A stretch of DNA of 64,000 bases from an uncultured Collinsella sp. (GTDB lineage Bacteria; Actinomycetota; Coriobacteriia; Coriobacteriales; Coriobacteriaceae): the NCBI GenBank assembly GCA_959026535.1, contig CAUFMB010000003.1, forward strand, positions 8,763 through 72,762, given 5' to 3'. The notes under the pieces are model-generated. The model was given only the letters and a program-made list of their open reading frames with translations, did no database searches and was not told the DNA's origin. Shown here piece by piece: positions 7,656 through 14,744 of the stretch. Position numbers and translations under genes: made by a program. How positions within the stretch are numbered: position 1 is the first letter of the stretch; the number at the start of each line of letters is the position of its first letter.

Positions 7656-8036
7656 ATGGCGGTGCAAAGAAGGAATACCAAGCAGCGAAAGCTGGTTCTT
7701 GACGCCGTGCGCCAAAGCTATAACCATCCCACCGCCGACGAAATCTACAACGCCGTGCGCGAACAGGATGACAAGATCAGCCGCGGCACGGTCTACCGCA
7801 ACCTCAATCTCTTGGCCGACGCCGGCGAGATTCTCTCCATCAAGACGCCGGGCGGCAGCCGCTTCGATCGCACGATCGAGCCGCATGCGCATATCATCTG
7901 CACCTCATGCAGCCGCGTCATCGACGTACCGCTCCCCTTCGATGCCCAGCTCGACGCCAAAGCGTCCGAGCAAATCGGCTGGCACGTCACGTCGCACTAC
8001 ACCATCTTCGAGGGTCTCTGCCCCGACTGCCGGTAG
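7656..8036 (+). CDS. perR: Fur-family regulator, PerR-like
   Basis: A 126-aa metalloregulator. The winged-helix DNA-binding domain comes first (HPTADEIY at 24-31, then RGTVYRNLNLL). The dimerisation domain has two CxxC pairs (C82/C85 and C122/C125) for structural zinc. The regulatory site shows H24, D71, H77, H79 and D90; an Asp rather than Glu at the third position matches PerR peroxide sensors, which lose DNA binding when the His ligands oxidise. That fits an anaerobe, but a Fur or Zur role is not excluded. It is convergent with the HAD gene across a long hairpin. Confidence 0.85.
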   Translation: MAVQRRNTKQRKLVLDAVRQSYNHPTADEIYNAVREQDDKISRGTVYRNLNLLADAGEILSIKTPGGSRFDRTIEPHAHIICTSCSRVIDVPLPFDAQLDAKASEQIGWHVTSHYTIFEGLCPDCR

Positions 8037-8039
8037 ATG

Positions 8040-8110
8040 TTTGGGACATGCCTTAAAATCCACCTTTCCGCACTCTGCAGCAAAAAGTAGATTTCTAGGC
8101 ATACCCCAAA
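8040..8110. terminator. long imperfect inverted repeat between convergent genes
   Basis: Arms of about 28 nt (8040-8067 and 8083-8110) are complementary apart from roughly six mismatches, several of which become G-U pairs on one strand. The loop includes CTGCAG. It separates perR from the HAD gene and probably terminates both. Confidence 0.6.
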
Positions 8111-8113
8111 TAT

Positions 8114-8911
8114 CTACTCGGCGAGCAGGCGATGCAGCTCCTCTTCGACCGTGCGCGCGTAGCGGACACGGTCGTTGATGCCGCGCATGGTGGGGTTGCA
8201 GCTCTCCATCAGATAGGGACGGCCCACGACGTTGAGCATGTCGCGATCGTTCTCATTGTCGCCAAACGCCATCATCTCATCGGGCGAAATCCCCAGAGCG
8301 CGACCGTAATCGGCAAGCGCGGAGCCCTTGCCCGAATCAAAGCCGATAAAGTCCGTCCATTCGGTTCCCGATGTCATGACATCGACTCGATCACTAAAGT
8401 GGCGCTCGAAATACTCCAGCGCCGCCGGCTGCTCCGCCTCGGGCGTCTGGAAGGCGATCTTAATGACATCCTCGTCAATGTCTTCGGGACGGTCGACTAC
8501 CGCCACATCACAATGGACCTCATAACGCAGGTGGTCAACAAACGCATCGTTGCCGCTCATGGTGTAGAGGTGTCCCTCGCACGAAAGGGTCACGTCGGCA
8601 TGGGGGTAGGCGACCACGGCATTCGCGATATCCATGGCCAGGCCACGCTCCATAGAACGCTTGACCACGGCACGCCCCTCGCTCATGACCAGGGCTCCGT
8701 TTTCGCATACATAGGCGAGTTCATCGGCCACCGGGGCAAACAGATAGCGCAAGCTCGCATATTGACGGCCGCTCGCCGGCATAAACACAATACCGCGACG
8801 ATGCAGCTCATCAATGAGCTCAAAGGCCTCGGAACGCGGCTCGCGCTCCCCCGGATGCAGCAACGTGCCGTCCAAATCGCATGCAATCAGCTTGATTCCC
8901 TCAAGACCCAT
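8114..8911 (-). CDS. Cof-type HAD hydrolase
   Basis: A 265-aa haloacid-dehalogenase phosphatase of the Cof/YwpJ (type IIB) group. Motif I is CDLDGTLL with nucleophile D12 and general acid/base D14. Motif II is in MPASGRQ, and motif III/IV is GKGSAL ... FGDNENDRDML, where the Asp residues bind Mg2+. The cap domain between (about 85-180) sets the substrate, typically sugar phosphates or flavin/pyridoxal phosphates. It stands downstream of the UreE-like gene, separated by a hairpin. Confidence 0.88.
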   Translation of the reverse strand: MGLEGIKLIACDLDGTLLHPGEREPRSEAFELIDELHRRGIVFMPASGRQYASLRYLFAPVADELAYVCENGALVMSEGRAVVKRSMERGLAMDIANAVVAYPHADVTLSCEGHLYTMSGNDAFVDHLRYEVHCDVAVVDRPEDIDEDVIKIAFQTPEAEQPAALEYFERHFSDRVDVMTSGTEWTDFIGFDSGKGSALADYGRALGISPDEMMAFGDNENDRDMLNVVGRPYLMESCNPTMRGINDRVRYARTVEEELHRLLAE

Positions 8912-8939
8912 ATGCTTCCCCCAAAGCCTCCTATCAACA

Positions 8940-8982
8940 GCAAGACGGACCTTGATCGGTCACCCCTCAAAGCCCGTCTTGC
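8940..8982 (-). terminator. hairpin between the UreE-like and HAD genes
   Basis: A 9-bp inverted repeat (GCAAGACGG / CCGTCTTGC) with a 25-nt loop lies between the UreE-like gene's stop and the HAD start. There is no strong U-run, so termination may be partial. Confidence 0.4.
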
Positions 8983-8994
8983 GCATACGCGCGC

Positions 8995-9573
8995 TTAGTC
9001 GCGCGTCTTTTTAACGATGGTAAAGTCCGGAGCCATGCTCACGACAACATCGGCCGCGCTCGACGCAAAGCGTCGACCCGCATCGAGCTCGTGCGAAACA
9101 ATCGAGATTCGAGCTCCCTCGACGCCGCGAAGCATACGGCCCAAAACCGGCTGCACCGGCGTATACATGCGCACGGTATGCTCATCCGAGTCACCCCGGA
9201 AGAGCGGCGCATGCATGTTGCCGATCTCCCAGCACGCATGCGCGAGCGCAATCGGATCCATGCGATCGACTTCGACCAAATAGACCTCGGCGCTGCGCAG
9301 GCGCACGACAACCACCAGGGGCACCACGCCCGAACGGTCAATGGCGAGCACGTCGCCGTCGACAAGACGACCGCCGTCGGCAGTATCCAGCCGAACATCA
9401 ATCGTGCGCCCCAGCTCCGTCACGCCCACAAACGCGCATACATCAGCCTGATCCCAATCGAGCAGCAACTCGTCAACTTCAAAGACACCGCCCAGCTCCC
9501 GGCGAAGCAGGAGTTCATAGGACGGATCGTTGAGATTTCCCAAGCATGTCGTCGAAATCAAGCGTTCAGGCAT
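8995..9573 (-). CDS. UreE-like protein (urease accessory / nickel chaperone fold)
   Basis: A 192-aa protein whose middle matches the UreE pattern: an N-terminal beta domain with GDVLAID, then DPIALAHACWEIGNMHAPLF, corresponding to the UreE dimerisation helix and GNxHxPL strand. In classical UreE a His in the following H-x-D-H-V-L segment binds Ni2+ at the dimer interface. Here that stretch reads RMYTPVQPVLGRML, with no His, and there is no His-rich tail. No urease structural genes are in the window. It is 3 nt downstream of an FKBP gene. It may be a repurposed metal chaperone; the function is inferred. Confidence 0.65.
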   Translation of the reverse strand: MPERLISTTCLGNLNDPSYELLLRRELGGVFEVDELLLDWDQADVCAFVGVTELGRTIDVRLDTADGGRLVDGDVLAIDRSGVVPLVVVVRLRSAEVYLVEVDRMDPIALAHACWEIGNMHAPLFRGDSDEHTVRMYTPVQPVLGRMLRGVEGARISIVSHELDAGRRFASSAADVVVSMAPDFTIVKKTRD

Positions 9574-9576
9574 ACT

Positions 9577-10005
9577 CTAGCCCTCAACCTCGACGAGCTC
9601 GATATCAAAGTTGAGGTCCTTGCCGGCCAGCTCGTGGTTGGCGTCGAGCGTCACGGCCTCGGGCGTTACGTCGATGACCACAGCGGGGACGGGCACACCG
9701 CTCGGCGTAGACAGGAAGAGCTTCATGCCCTTCTCGATCTGCTCGATGTTGGGAACCTGTTCGGCCGGGAAGGTCAGGACCATCTCGGGGTTGTGCTCGC
9801 CGTAGGCATCAGCAGCAGGAATGTGCACGGTCTTCTTCTCGCCCACCTGCATGTCGACAACAGCGGCGTCGAAGCCCTTGATCATCTGGCCGGCGCCACA
9901 GGTGAACTCCAGCGGCTCGCCGCGATCGTAGGAGCTATCGAACTGCGTGCCGTCGTCGAGCGTGCCACGATAATGGGTCTTGACCTTCTTGCCCTGGTTG
10001 GACAT
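9577..10005 (-). CDS. slyD: FKBP-type peptidyl-prolyl isomerase, SlyD-like
   Basis: A 142-aa prolyl isomerase and chaperone. The FKBP core opens with VKTHYRGTLDDGTQFDSSYDRGEPLEF, and GAGQMIKGFDAAVVDMQVGEKK follows. An inserted flap (about 70-120, PAADAYGEHNPEMVLTFPAEQVPN) is typical of SlyD/FkpA-type proteins and gives chaperone activity. The metal-binding His/Cys-rich tail of E. coli SlyD is missing. The start at 10005 has GGAGGTTTCC upstream. It forms a two-gene unit with the UreE-like gene; both families are tied to nickel delivery in other bacteria. Confidence 0.9.
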   Translation of the reverse strand: MSNQGKKVKTHYRGTLDDGTQFDSSYDRGEPLEFTCGAGQMIKGFDAAVVDMQVGEKKTVHIPAADAYGEHNPEMVLTFPAEQVPNIEQIEKGMKLFLSTPSGVPVPAVVIDVTPEAVTLDANHELAGKDLNFDIELVEVEG

Positions 10006-10126
10006 GGAAACCTCCGTATATAAGGGCGGCGCACAACGCAAGCCGCCGTGAACATATGGCGCTAACTATACCCTAGTCATACAATTCAAAGACAGTTTGC
10101 AAAGAAACGCTGCAACCGGAGGAACT

Positions 10127-11140
10127 ATGGCATATCCCGTATTTGACCTACACTGCGACACCGCCGACCGCATCGGCTGGGCCACGCTCGATCTCGACCT
10201 GCGCTTTACCGCCGGCACCGATGGTTATTTCCCCGGCGACGAAACGCATCCGCAAGATTTCGACCTCATCGAGGGCAACGCCTGCGCCATCTCGCTCGCA
10301 AAGATCGGCAACACGCCGTGGGCACAGTGCTTCGCCACGTTTGTCCCCGACGAGATTCCCACCGCCCACGCCGCGCGCTTCCAGGCGCAGATCATGGCGC
10401 ACATGAGCGGCCAGGCAATGCTCAACCACGACCGCATGGTCAACGTACGCAGCGCCGCCGACATTCGCCCTGCGCTCAAAGACGGCAAGGTCGCCTGCAT
10501 CCACACCATCGAAAACGCCACGTTCTTTGCCGAGGACCCCGCGCTGATCGAGGTGCTCAAGAGCCTGGGCGTACTCATGTCATCACTCAGCTGGAACGCG
10601 CAGGGGCCGCTCGCGAGCGGCCACGACACCCACGCCGGCCTCACCGCCGCCGGCATCGAGGCCCTTACGCAGATGGAGCACGCCGGCATGGTGCTCGACG
10701 TCTCCCACCTCAGCGATGAGTGCTTTGACGAGGTTGTCGCCCACGCCACGCGCCCCTTCGTCGCCAGCCACTCCAACTCCCGCGCGGTTTGCGGCGTCAA
10801 GCGCAACCTCACCGACGACCAGTTCCGCACCATTCGCGACATGGGCGGTATCGTCGGCCTCAACTACTGCAGCGAGTTCCTTTCCAACGACGCAACCGAC
10901 AAAACCGCCGCAGACGTCACCTTCGACCAGCTAGCGGCACATATCGAGCACTGGCTCGACCTGGGCGGCGAGGACGTCATCGCACTCGGTGGCGACTGGG
11001 ACGGTGCCACGGTGCCCGCCTTCCTCTCCGATGCCAGCATGATGCCCGAGTTCCAGAACATGCTCTCCAAGCACTTTGGCAAGACCGTGATGCAAAAGCT
11101 CTGCAGCGACAACGCGCTTGCCTTCTTTGAGCGTTATTAA
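10127..11140 (+). CDS. membrane dipeptidase (peptidase family M19)
   Basis: A 337-aa zinc dipeptidase of family M19 (renal dipeptidase-like), which hydrolyses dipeptides, including those with D-residues. Metal ligands are visible: HCD (HxD) near residue 9, the bridging Glu in HTIENATFF, and His residues in DVSHLSD and ASHSNSRAV. The substrate-binding Asp is in GGDWDG. There is no signal peptide, so despite the family name it is probably cytosolic. The start at 10127 follows CCGGAGGAACT. Its length matches bacterial members. Confidence 0.9.
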   Translation: MAYPVFDLHCDTADRIGWATLDLDLRFTAGTDGYFPGDETHPQDFDLIEGNACAISLAKIGNTPWAQCFATFVPDEIPTAHAARFQAQIMAHMSGQAMLNHDRMVNVRSAADIRPALKDGKVACIHTIENATFFAEDPALIEVLKSLGVLMSSLSWNAQGPLASGHDTHAGLTAAGIEALTQMEHAGMVLDVSHLSDECFDEVVAHATRPFVASHSNSRAVCGVKRNLTDDQFRTIRDMGGIVGLNYCSEFLSNDATDKTAADVTFDQLAAHIEHWLDLGGEDVIALGGDWDGATVPAFLSDASMMPEFQNMLSKHFGKTVMQKLCSDNALAFFERY

Positions 11141-11157
11141 TTTCACATCCCTTGAGC

Positions 11158-11191
11158 GGGCCGGCATGCCGAACGGTCGACATGCCGGCCC
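11158..11191. repeat. perfect 11-bp inverted repeat (hairpin)
   Basis: GGGCCGGCATG (11158-11168) and CATGCCGGCCC (11181-11191) flank a 12-nt loop that itself holds ACGGTCGA. It lies between the dipeptidase stop and the protease start. There is no U-run, so it may stabilise mRNA ends or act with Rho. Confidence 0.6.
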
Positions 11192-11215
11192 GTCCCCCAA
11201 TCCAAAGGACCGCTT

Positions 11216-11992
11216 TTGACGCAGCAGTTTACGATTTCCGCATCCCGACCGGATGGGACGCCCATCCCCGTCGTCGTTACCAAAAAGTGCGTCAAGAACT
11301 TCAACCTACGCGTCACTTCGAGCGGTGAGGTCCACGCCAGCGCACCGCTCGGCGCCACCCGCGAGCGTATCGAAGCGTTTGTGAAGCGCAACAGCGCCTG
11401 GATTATCAGCCGACTTGCCCAGCGCGAGCAGCGTCAGACGACGGCACGAGAGCCGCTCAGCCCCTCGTCCATCATTGCACTTTGGGGCAAGCCCATCACG
11501 GTACAGGATGCACTCGATCACAACTTTGCATCACCCGCACCGCGACCCAAACAGGCCACCTTCGCAAGTTTTATGGGTACCGATGAATCGGACGAAGGCC
11601 CACAGGCCAAGCGGCACGCAATCCTCGACGGCCTAACGTCCGATGAGCTCCAAGCCCGTATCGACCAGCTCTATGCAACCGAGGTCACCACGGCGCTGTA
11701 CGATATGGTGCACGCGTACGAAATCGCAATGGGCGTCACCGTGGCCCGCGTCTCCGTGCGCAGCATGAAAACGCGCTGGGGATCATGCACGCCCAAGACC
11801 GGCGCCATTCGCATCGCACGCGAACTTGCCGCCTATCCTGCCGAATGCCTCGACATGGTTGTCGCCCACGAGCTCGTCCACTTGCTCGAGCCAAGCCACA
11901 ATCAGCGATTCCACGCCCTGCTCGACACGTACTGTCCCAACAATAAAGCTCTGTCGCAGCGGCTCAAGCAGCCACCCCTCAACAAGCTCTAG
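11216..11992 (+). CDS. YgjP/SprT-like zinc metallopeptidase (DUF45, M48-type)
   Basis: A 258-aa protein of the YgjP/WLM metallopeptidase family. The C-terminal half carries the RWGSC motif followed by the zinc motif HELVH, with a third ligand expected in PSHNQRFHALL. The N-terminal region (KNFNLRVTSSGEVHASAP) matches the DUF45 beta strands. Residues about 95-130 form a variable insert. The start is TTG behind AAAGGACCGCTT. The physiological substrate is unknown; related proteins act on stalled or cross-linked proteins. It is convergent with folB, with 6 nt between stops. Confidence 0.8.
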   Translation: MTQQFTISASRPDGTPIPVVVTKKCVKNFNLRVTSSGEVHASAPLGATRERIEAFVKRNSAWIISRLAQREQRQTTAREPLSPSSIIALWGKPITVQDALDHNFASPAPRPKQATFASFMGTDESDEGPQAKRHAILDGLTSDELQARIDQLYATEVTTALYDMVHAYEIAMGVTVARVSVRSMKTRWGSCTPKTGAIRIARELAAYPAECLDMVVAHELVHLLEPSHNQRFHALLDTYCPNNKALSQRLKQPPLNKL

Positions 11993-11998
11993 CGTCGA

Positions 11999-12484
11999 CT
12001 AGCGCACGCGCTCGATCTCGACGCCGCAGCTTGCCAGAGGCAGGCCAACAGGAGCCCACGGCTTATCGAGCTTTATGCGCACACCAAGCAGCGAGGAATA
12101 ACGGCGCAGCAGCATCTGGGCTGTCCCCTCGGCTGCCGCCTCGATGAGCTTAAACGTATGCTCGCGCAGATAGCCATCGACATCGTGGCACACCGAGCCG
12201 TAGTCAATCGAGGCATCCAGGTTATCGTGCTCCCCCGCCGCGCGCAGGTCGGCATAGAGCACCAGAGAAACGATGAACTTCTGACCCAGCGCATTCTCCT
12301 CGGGATACACGCCATGGTTGGCAAAAACCTCAAGGCCGTCAATGACAATGCGATCGGCATGGCGCAGATCGTCATAGCTCACGTGAGACACCGCCGTTGC
12401 GGTGGATATTTCGCCCCTTCCACGGCGAGCGAGCTCGGCGCCTTCAGTCTTGGTTGCATTCTCGGGCAGTTTCTTGTTACTCAA
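11999..12484 (-). CDS. folB: dihydroneopterin aldolase
   Basis: A 161-aa enzyme that converts dihydroneopterin to 6-hydroxymethyl-dihydropterin in folate synthesis. The core begins at about residue 45 (DRIVIDGLEVFANHGVYPEE). The pterin-anchoring E115 (FKLIEAAAEG) and catalytic K141 (LDKPWAPVG) are present. The first 40 residues, polar and rich in Lys/Glu/Arg, exceed the usual family length of about 120. The TTG start at 12484 has GAAGGAGACG 6-9 nt upstream, which supports the extended form; a later internal start is possible. It is the last gene of the folE-HD-folB unit. Confidence 0.88.
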   Translation of the reverse strand: MSNKKLPENATKTEGAELARRGRGEISTATAVSHVSYDDLRHADRIVIDGLEVFANHGVYPEENALGQKFIVSLVLYADLRAAGEHDNLDASIDYGSVCHDVDGYLREHTFKLIEAAAEGTAQMLLRRYSSLLGVRIKLDKPWAPVGLPLASCGVEIERVR

Positions 12485-12527
12485 CGCGATCGTCTCCTTC
12501 GTTTAGAACCCCGACCGCGCAAACTAA

Positions 12528-13109
12528 CTACACGCGAATCGACAGGTTCTTTTTATCATCGCTCCAGTTGCAAGCGTTGCGCGCGGGGCATGCAAAGCAG
12601 GCACGCGACGCTTTGTCGGCTGCATAGAGCAGACGCTCAAGCGGTTGGCTGTTCACGCGCAGCTTTCGATGGCCCAGAATGGCCGTCTTAATGGCTGCGG
12701 CATCGGCCGGCTCAAACGCCACGTCATCGGGCATGCCGCCGAGAATCGCATCAGCGACGCGTTCGCTTGCAACATCATGGGATATACCCGATTCATACTG
12801 TTCATCTTTGCCGATATCGTGAAGAAGTGCCGTGGCGTAGATGACCTCGCGGTCAAATTCGAGCTGCTCCTCGAGATTCTTGATCCACATAATGCGAGCG
12901 ACATCGAGCAGATGGTCAATACCGTGGCGGCAGAAGATGCGCCCCGATTCCAACTGTACGATGTTGCCCAGGTGCCGCCGGAACAGCCCGTTGGCACAAA
13001 TGTAATCAATGCGAGGCATGGCACCAAAGGGGGCCAGGCCCGAAGCCATAAAGCCGCGACGCGACGTCCCCTCATCGGTCTTCGATGTAAAGTCGTTGAC
13101 GACTCTCAT
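12528..13109 (-). CDS. HD-domain phosphohydrolase in the folate operon
   Basis: A 193-aa HD-superfamily protein. The metal ligands fit H62 (CRHGIDHLLDVAR), H97-D98 (LLHDIGK) and D165 (YAADKASR). A C-terminal cluster C171-x2-C174-x5-C180 could bind Zn or Fe-S. Its ATG lies 2 nt after the folE stop and folB follows 43 nt later, so it is embedded in the pterin pathway. Between FolE and FolB, dihydroneopterin triphosphate must be dephosphorylated and no Nudix gene is present, so this protein is a candidate for that step. In archaea the HD protein MptB acts on a neopterin cyclic phosphate. The function is inferred. Confidence 0.75.
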   Translation of the reverse strand: MRVVNDFTSKTDEGTSRRGFMASGLAPFGAMPRIDYICANGLFRRHLGNIVQLESGRIFCRHGIDHLLDVARIMWIKNLEEQLEFDREVIYATALLHDIGKDEQYESGISHDVASERVADAILGGMPDDVAFEPADAAAIKTAILGHRKLRVNSQPLERLLYAADKASRACFACPARNACNWSDDKKNLSIRV

Positions 13110-13111
13110 GG

Positions 13112-13669
13112 TTAGCGGCCCAGCATCCTAAAGAACCGCTCCTCGAGCGCGGGATCGGTCTCAAAGACGCCGCGGCGAGCGAGCGTCACGGTCTTGGTGC
13201 CAGGCTTTTGCACGCCGCGCATGGTCATGCACATATGCTCAGCCTCCATGAGCACAATCGCTCCCTGGGGAGCGAGATACTCCATGAGGGCATCGGCAAC
13301 CTGTGCGCACAGCTGCTCCTGCAGCTGCAGACGACGGGCGTAGACCTCAACCGTGCGGGCAAGCTTAGAGAGCCCTGCGACACGGCCGTTGGGGATATAA
13401 CCAATGGCGGCCTTGCCATAAAACGGCAGCAGATGATGTTCGCACAGCGAGTAGAACGTGATGTCGCGCTCGATAACCAAGTCGTTCGAAGCGACGGCAA
13501 AGGTTTTGGACAGGTGCTCCTCGGCACTCTGATCCATACCGCCGGCGATCTCACCATACATACGGGCAACGCGCGCCGGGGTCTCCAGCAGGCCCTCACG
13601 AGTTGGGTCCTCGCCTATGCCCTCAAGCAACAGCTTAATGGCGGCCTCGACTTTTTCCTGATCGACCAT
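13112..13669 (-). CDS. folE: GTP cyclohydrolase I
   Basis: A 185-aa type IA GTP cyclohydrolase, making 7,8-dihydroneopterin triphosphate from GTP as the first folate step. The zinc ligands are visible as C76 and H79 (SLCEHHLLPFYG) and C147 (EHMCMTMRGV). The family signature GRVAGLSKLARTVEVYARRLQLQE is intact. The length is normal. It heads the folE-HD-folB unit, 66 bp downstream of nrdG. A TGGTACCAT extended -10-like box lies in that gap near 13703-13711, so it may have its own promoter as well as read-through from nrdG. Confidence 0.95.
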   Translation of the reverse strand: MVDQEKVEAAIKLLLEGIGEDPTREGLLETPARVARMYGEIAGGMDQSAEEHLSKTFAVASNDLVIERDITFYSLCEHHLLPFYGKAAIGYIPNGRVAGLSKLARTVEVYARRLQLQEQLCAQVADALMEYLAPQGAIVLMEAEHMCMTMRGVQKPGTKTVTLARRGVFETDPALEERFFRMLGR

Positions 13670-13735
13670 CTGGGCCTCACTTTTCCGATTTCACGTTCGC
13701 GCTATGGTACCACGCCCTTTGGCATCGGCCACAAG

Positions 13736-14317
13736 CTACATAGTATGGGTCGAATAGACCGGATCGTCCCGCCAAAGCTCCACAGCGTCGCAAAGCGCAA
13801 CGCCCTCACGCACAGCGCGGTCGCGCGTAGCGTTCATATCGATCACACGCTGGTTACTCGAGCCTCTAAAACGCAATGAGATATCGTACAGATCCTGAAC
13901 GAACGGGCCGTCCACCAACATGTCGAGGCAGGCCAGGATACGGTTCGTCACCTCGGTATGATGACGGCCACCCGGCATAAGCTCCTCGAGCACGTCGCCG
14001 GTAAAGCACCAAATAGTCTTCCCCGACCCCGATGGATAGGCCGCGCGAACACGCTCGACAAAATCAACGAGTCCCGCCTGGTTCTCAGGTTCCATGGGCT
14101 CGCCGCCCAAAATTGTCAGACCGTCGTTAAAGGGATGGTCGAGGCTCTCGATAATCTTGTCCTCGACGGCGCGATCAAAGGGCTCGCCCGCAGCAAAGTC
14201 CCACGCGACAGAGTTAAAACAATTCTTGCACCCACGACGGCACCCACTCACAAACAGAGAAGTACGGACGCCTTCTCCATCAGCAATGTCGAAATACTTA
14301 ATGTTCGCGTAGTTCAT
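13736..14317 (-). CDS. nrdG: anaerobic ribonucleotide reductase activating enzyme (radical SAM)
   Basis: A 193-aa radical-SAM activase that installs the glycyl radical on NrdD. The iron-sulfur motif is C26-x3-C30-x2-C33 (SGCRRGCKNC), followed by the GGEPM SAM-binding motif (LTILGGEPMEPEN). The start at 14317 is set by AGGAGAGTTACCT just upstream; an extended frame continues upstream through a palindrome and is rejected. It is downstream of nrdD on the same strand, but separated by 427 nt containing two large palindromes, an unusual gap for this pair. Confidence 0.95.
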   Translation of the reverse strand: MNYANIKYFDIADGEGVRTSLFVSGCRRGCKNCFNSVAWDFAAGEPFDRAVEDKIIESLDHPFNDGLTILGGEPMEPENQAGLVDFVERVRAAYPSGSGKTIWCFTGDVLEELMPGGRHHTEVTNRILACLDMLVDGPFVQDLYDISLRFRGSSNQRVIDMNATRDRAVREGVALCDAVELWRDDPVYSTHTM

Positions 14318-14332
14318 AGGTAACTCTCCTGG

Positions 14333-14416
14333 GAGGCCGGGACATATCATCCCGTCCTCAAACATTCTCGGCCTTCGGCCTGCGAAACTGCGGGCGGGAC
14401 GATATGTCCCGGCCTC
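14333..14416. repeat. nested palindrome E4 in the nrdG 5' region
   Basis: Arms 14333-14353 and 14396-14416 (21 nt, one mismatch) enclose a 42-nt core that begins GTCCTCAAACAT and ends near CTGCGG, with an inner GGCCTTCGGCC hairpin. It lies directly upstream of the nrdG Shine-Dalgarno. It shares core motifs and nesting with the elements at 14595, 22035 and 22341. By core orientation it points along the plus strand. Confidence 0.75.
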
Positions 14417-14594
14417 ATGCAAAGGGTAACTCAATGAACGAAGTGAACATCGAGCATAGGGTTCGAGGTCCAATAGAAACTGGGTTGCGGCTCAACCGCC
14501 ATCGCAAGTAAATCGCAGCTGCAGCTCGAATTATTTCCGCTAAGAACTTCGAGGAGTGAGCAGACCGCATGCTGCATCTCAGCTACATCAACTT

Positions 14595-14733
14595 GGCTGA
14601 ACCGAGAGGGCCGCTTGGGCTTTTGCTCGATATGAGTTCCGCACGCAAAGAAGGCCACTTAATGTGGCCTTCGTCTTGCGCAGGACTGTCCGAAATAGCG
14701 AGCAAATGCCCAAGCGGCCCTCTCGGTTCAGCC
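14595..14733. repeat. nested palindrome E1 downstream of nrdD
   Basis: Arms 14595-14629 and 14699-14733 (35 nt, one mismatch) enclose a 69-nt core. Read on the minus strand the core contains TCGGACA near its start and TGCGGAAC near its end, plus an inner 9-bp hairpin at 14650-14672. The symmetry continues in degraded form into the nrdD 3' end. The minus-strand transcript of nrdD reads straight into it. Confidence 0.8.
14650..14672 (-). terminator. terminator-like hairpin inside the E1 palindrome
   Basis: A 9-bp stem (GAAGGCCAC / GTGGCCTTC, loop of 5) is followed by TTTG on the minus strand. It lies 73 nt past the nrdD stop and could terminate or attenuate read-through into nrdG. Confidence 0.5.
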
Positions 14734-14744
14734 CCGGAGCGGTA

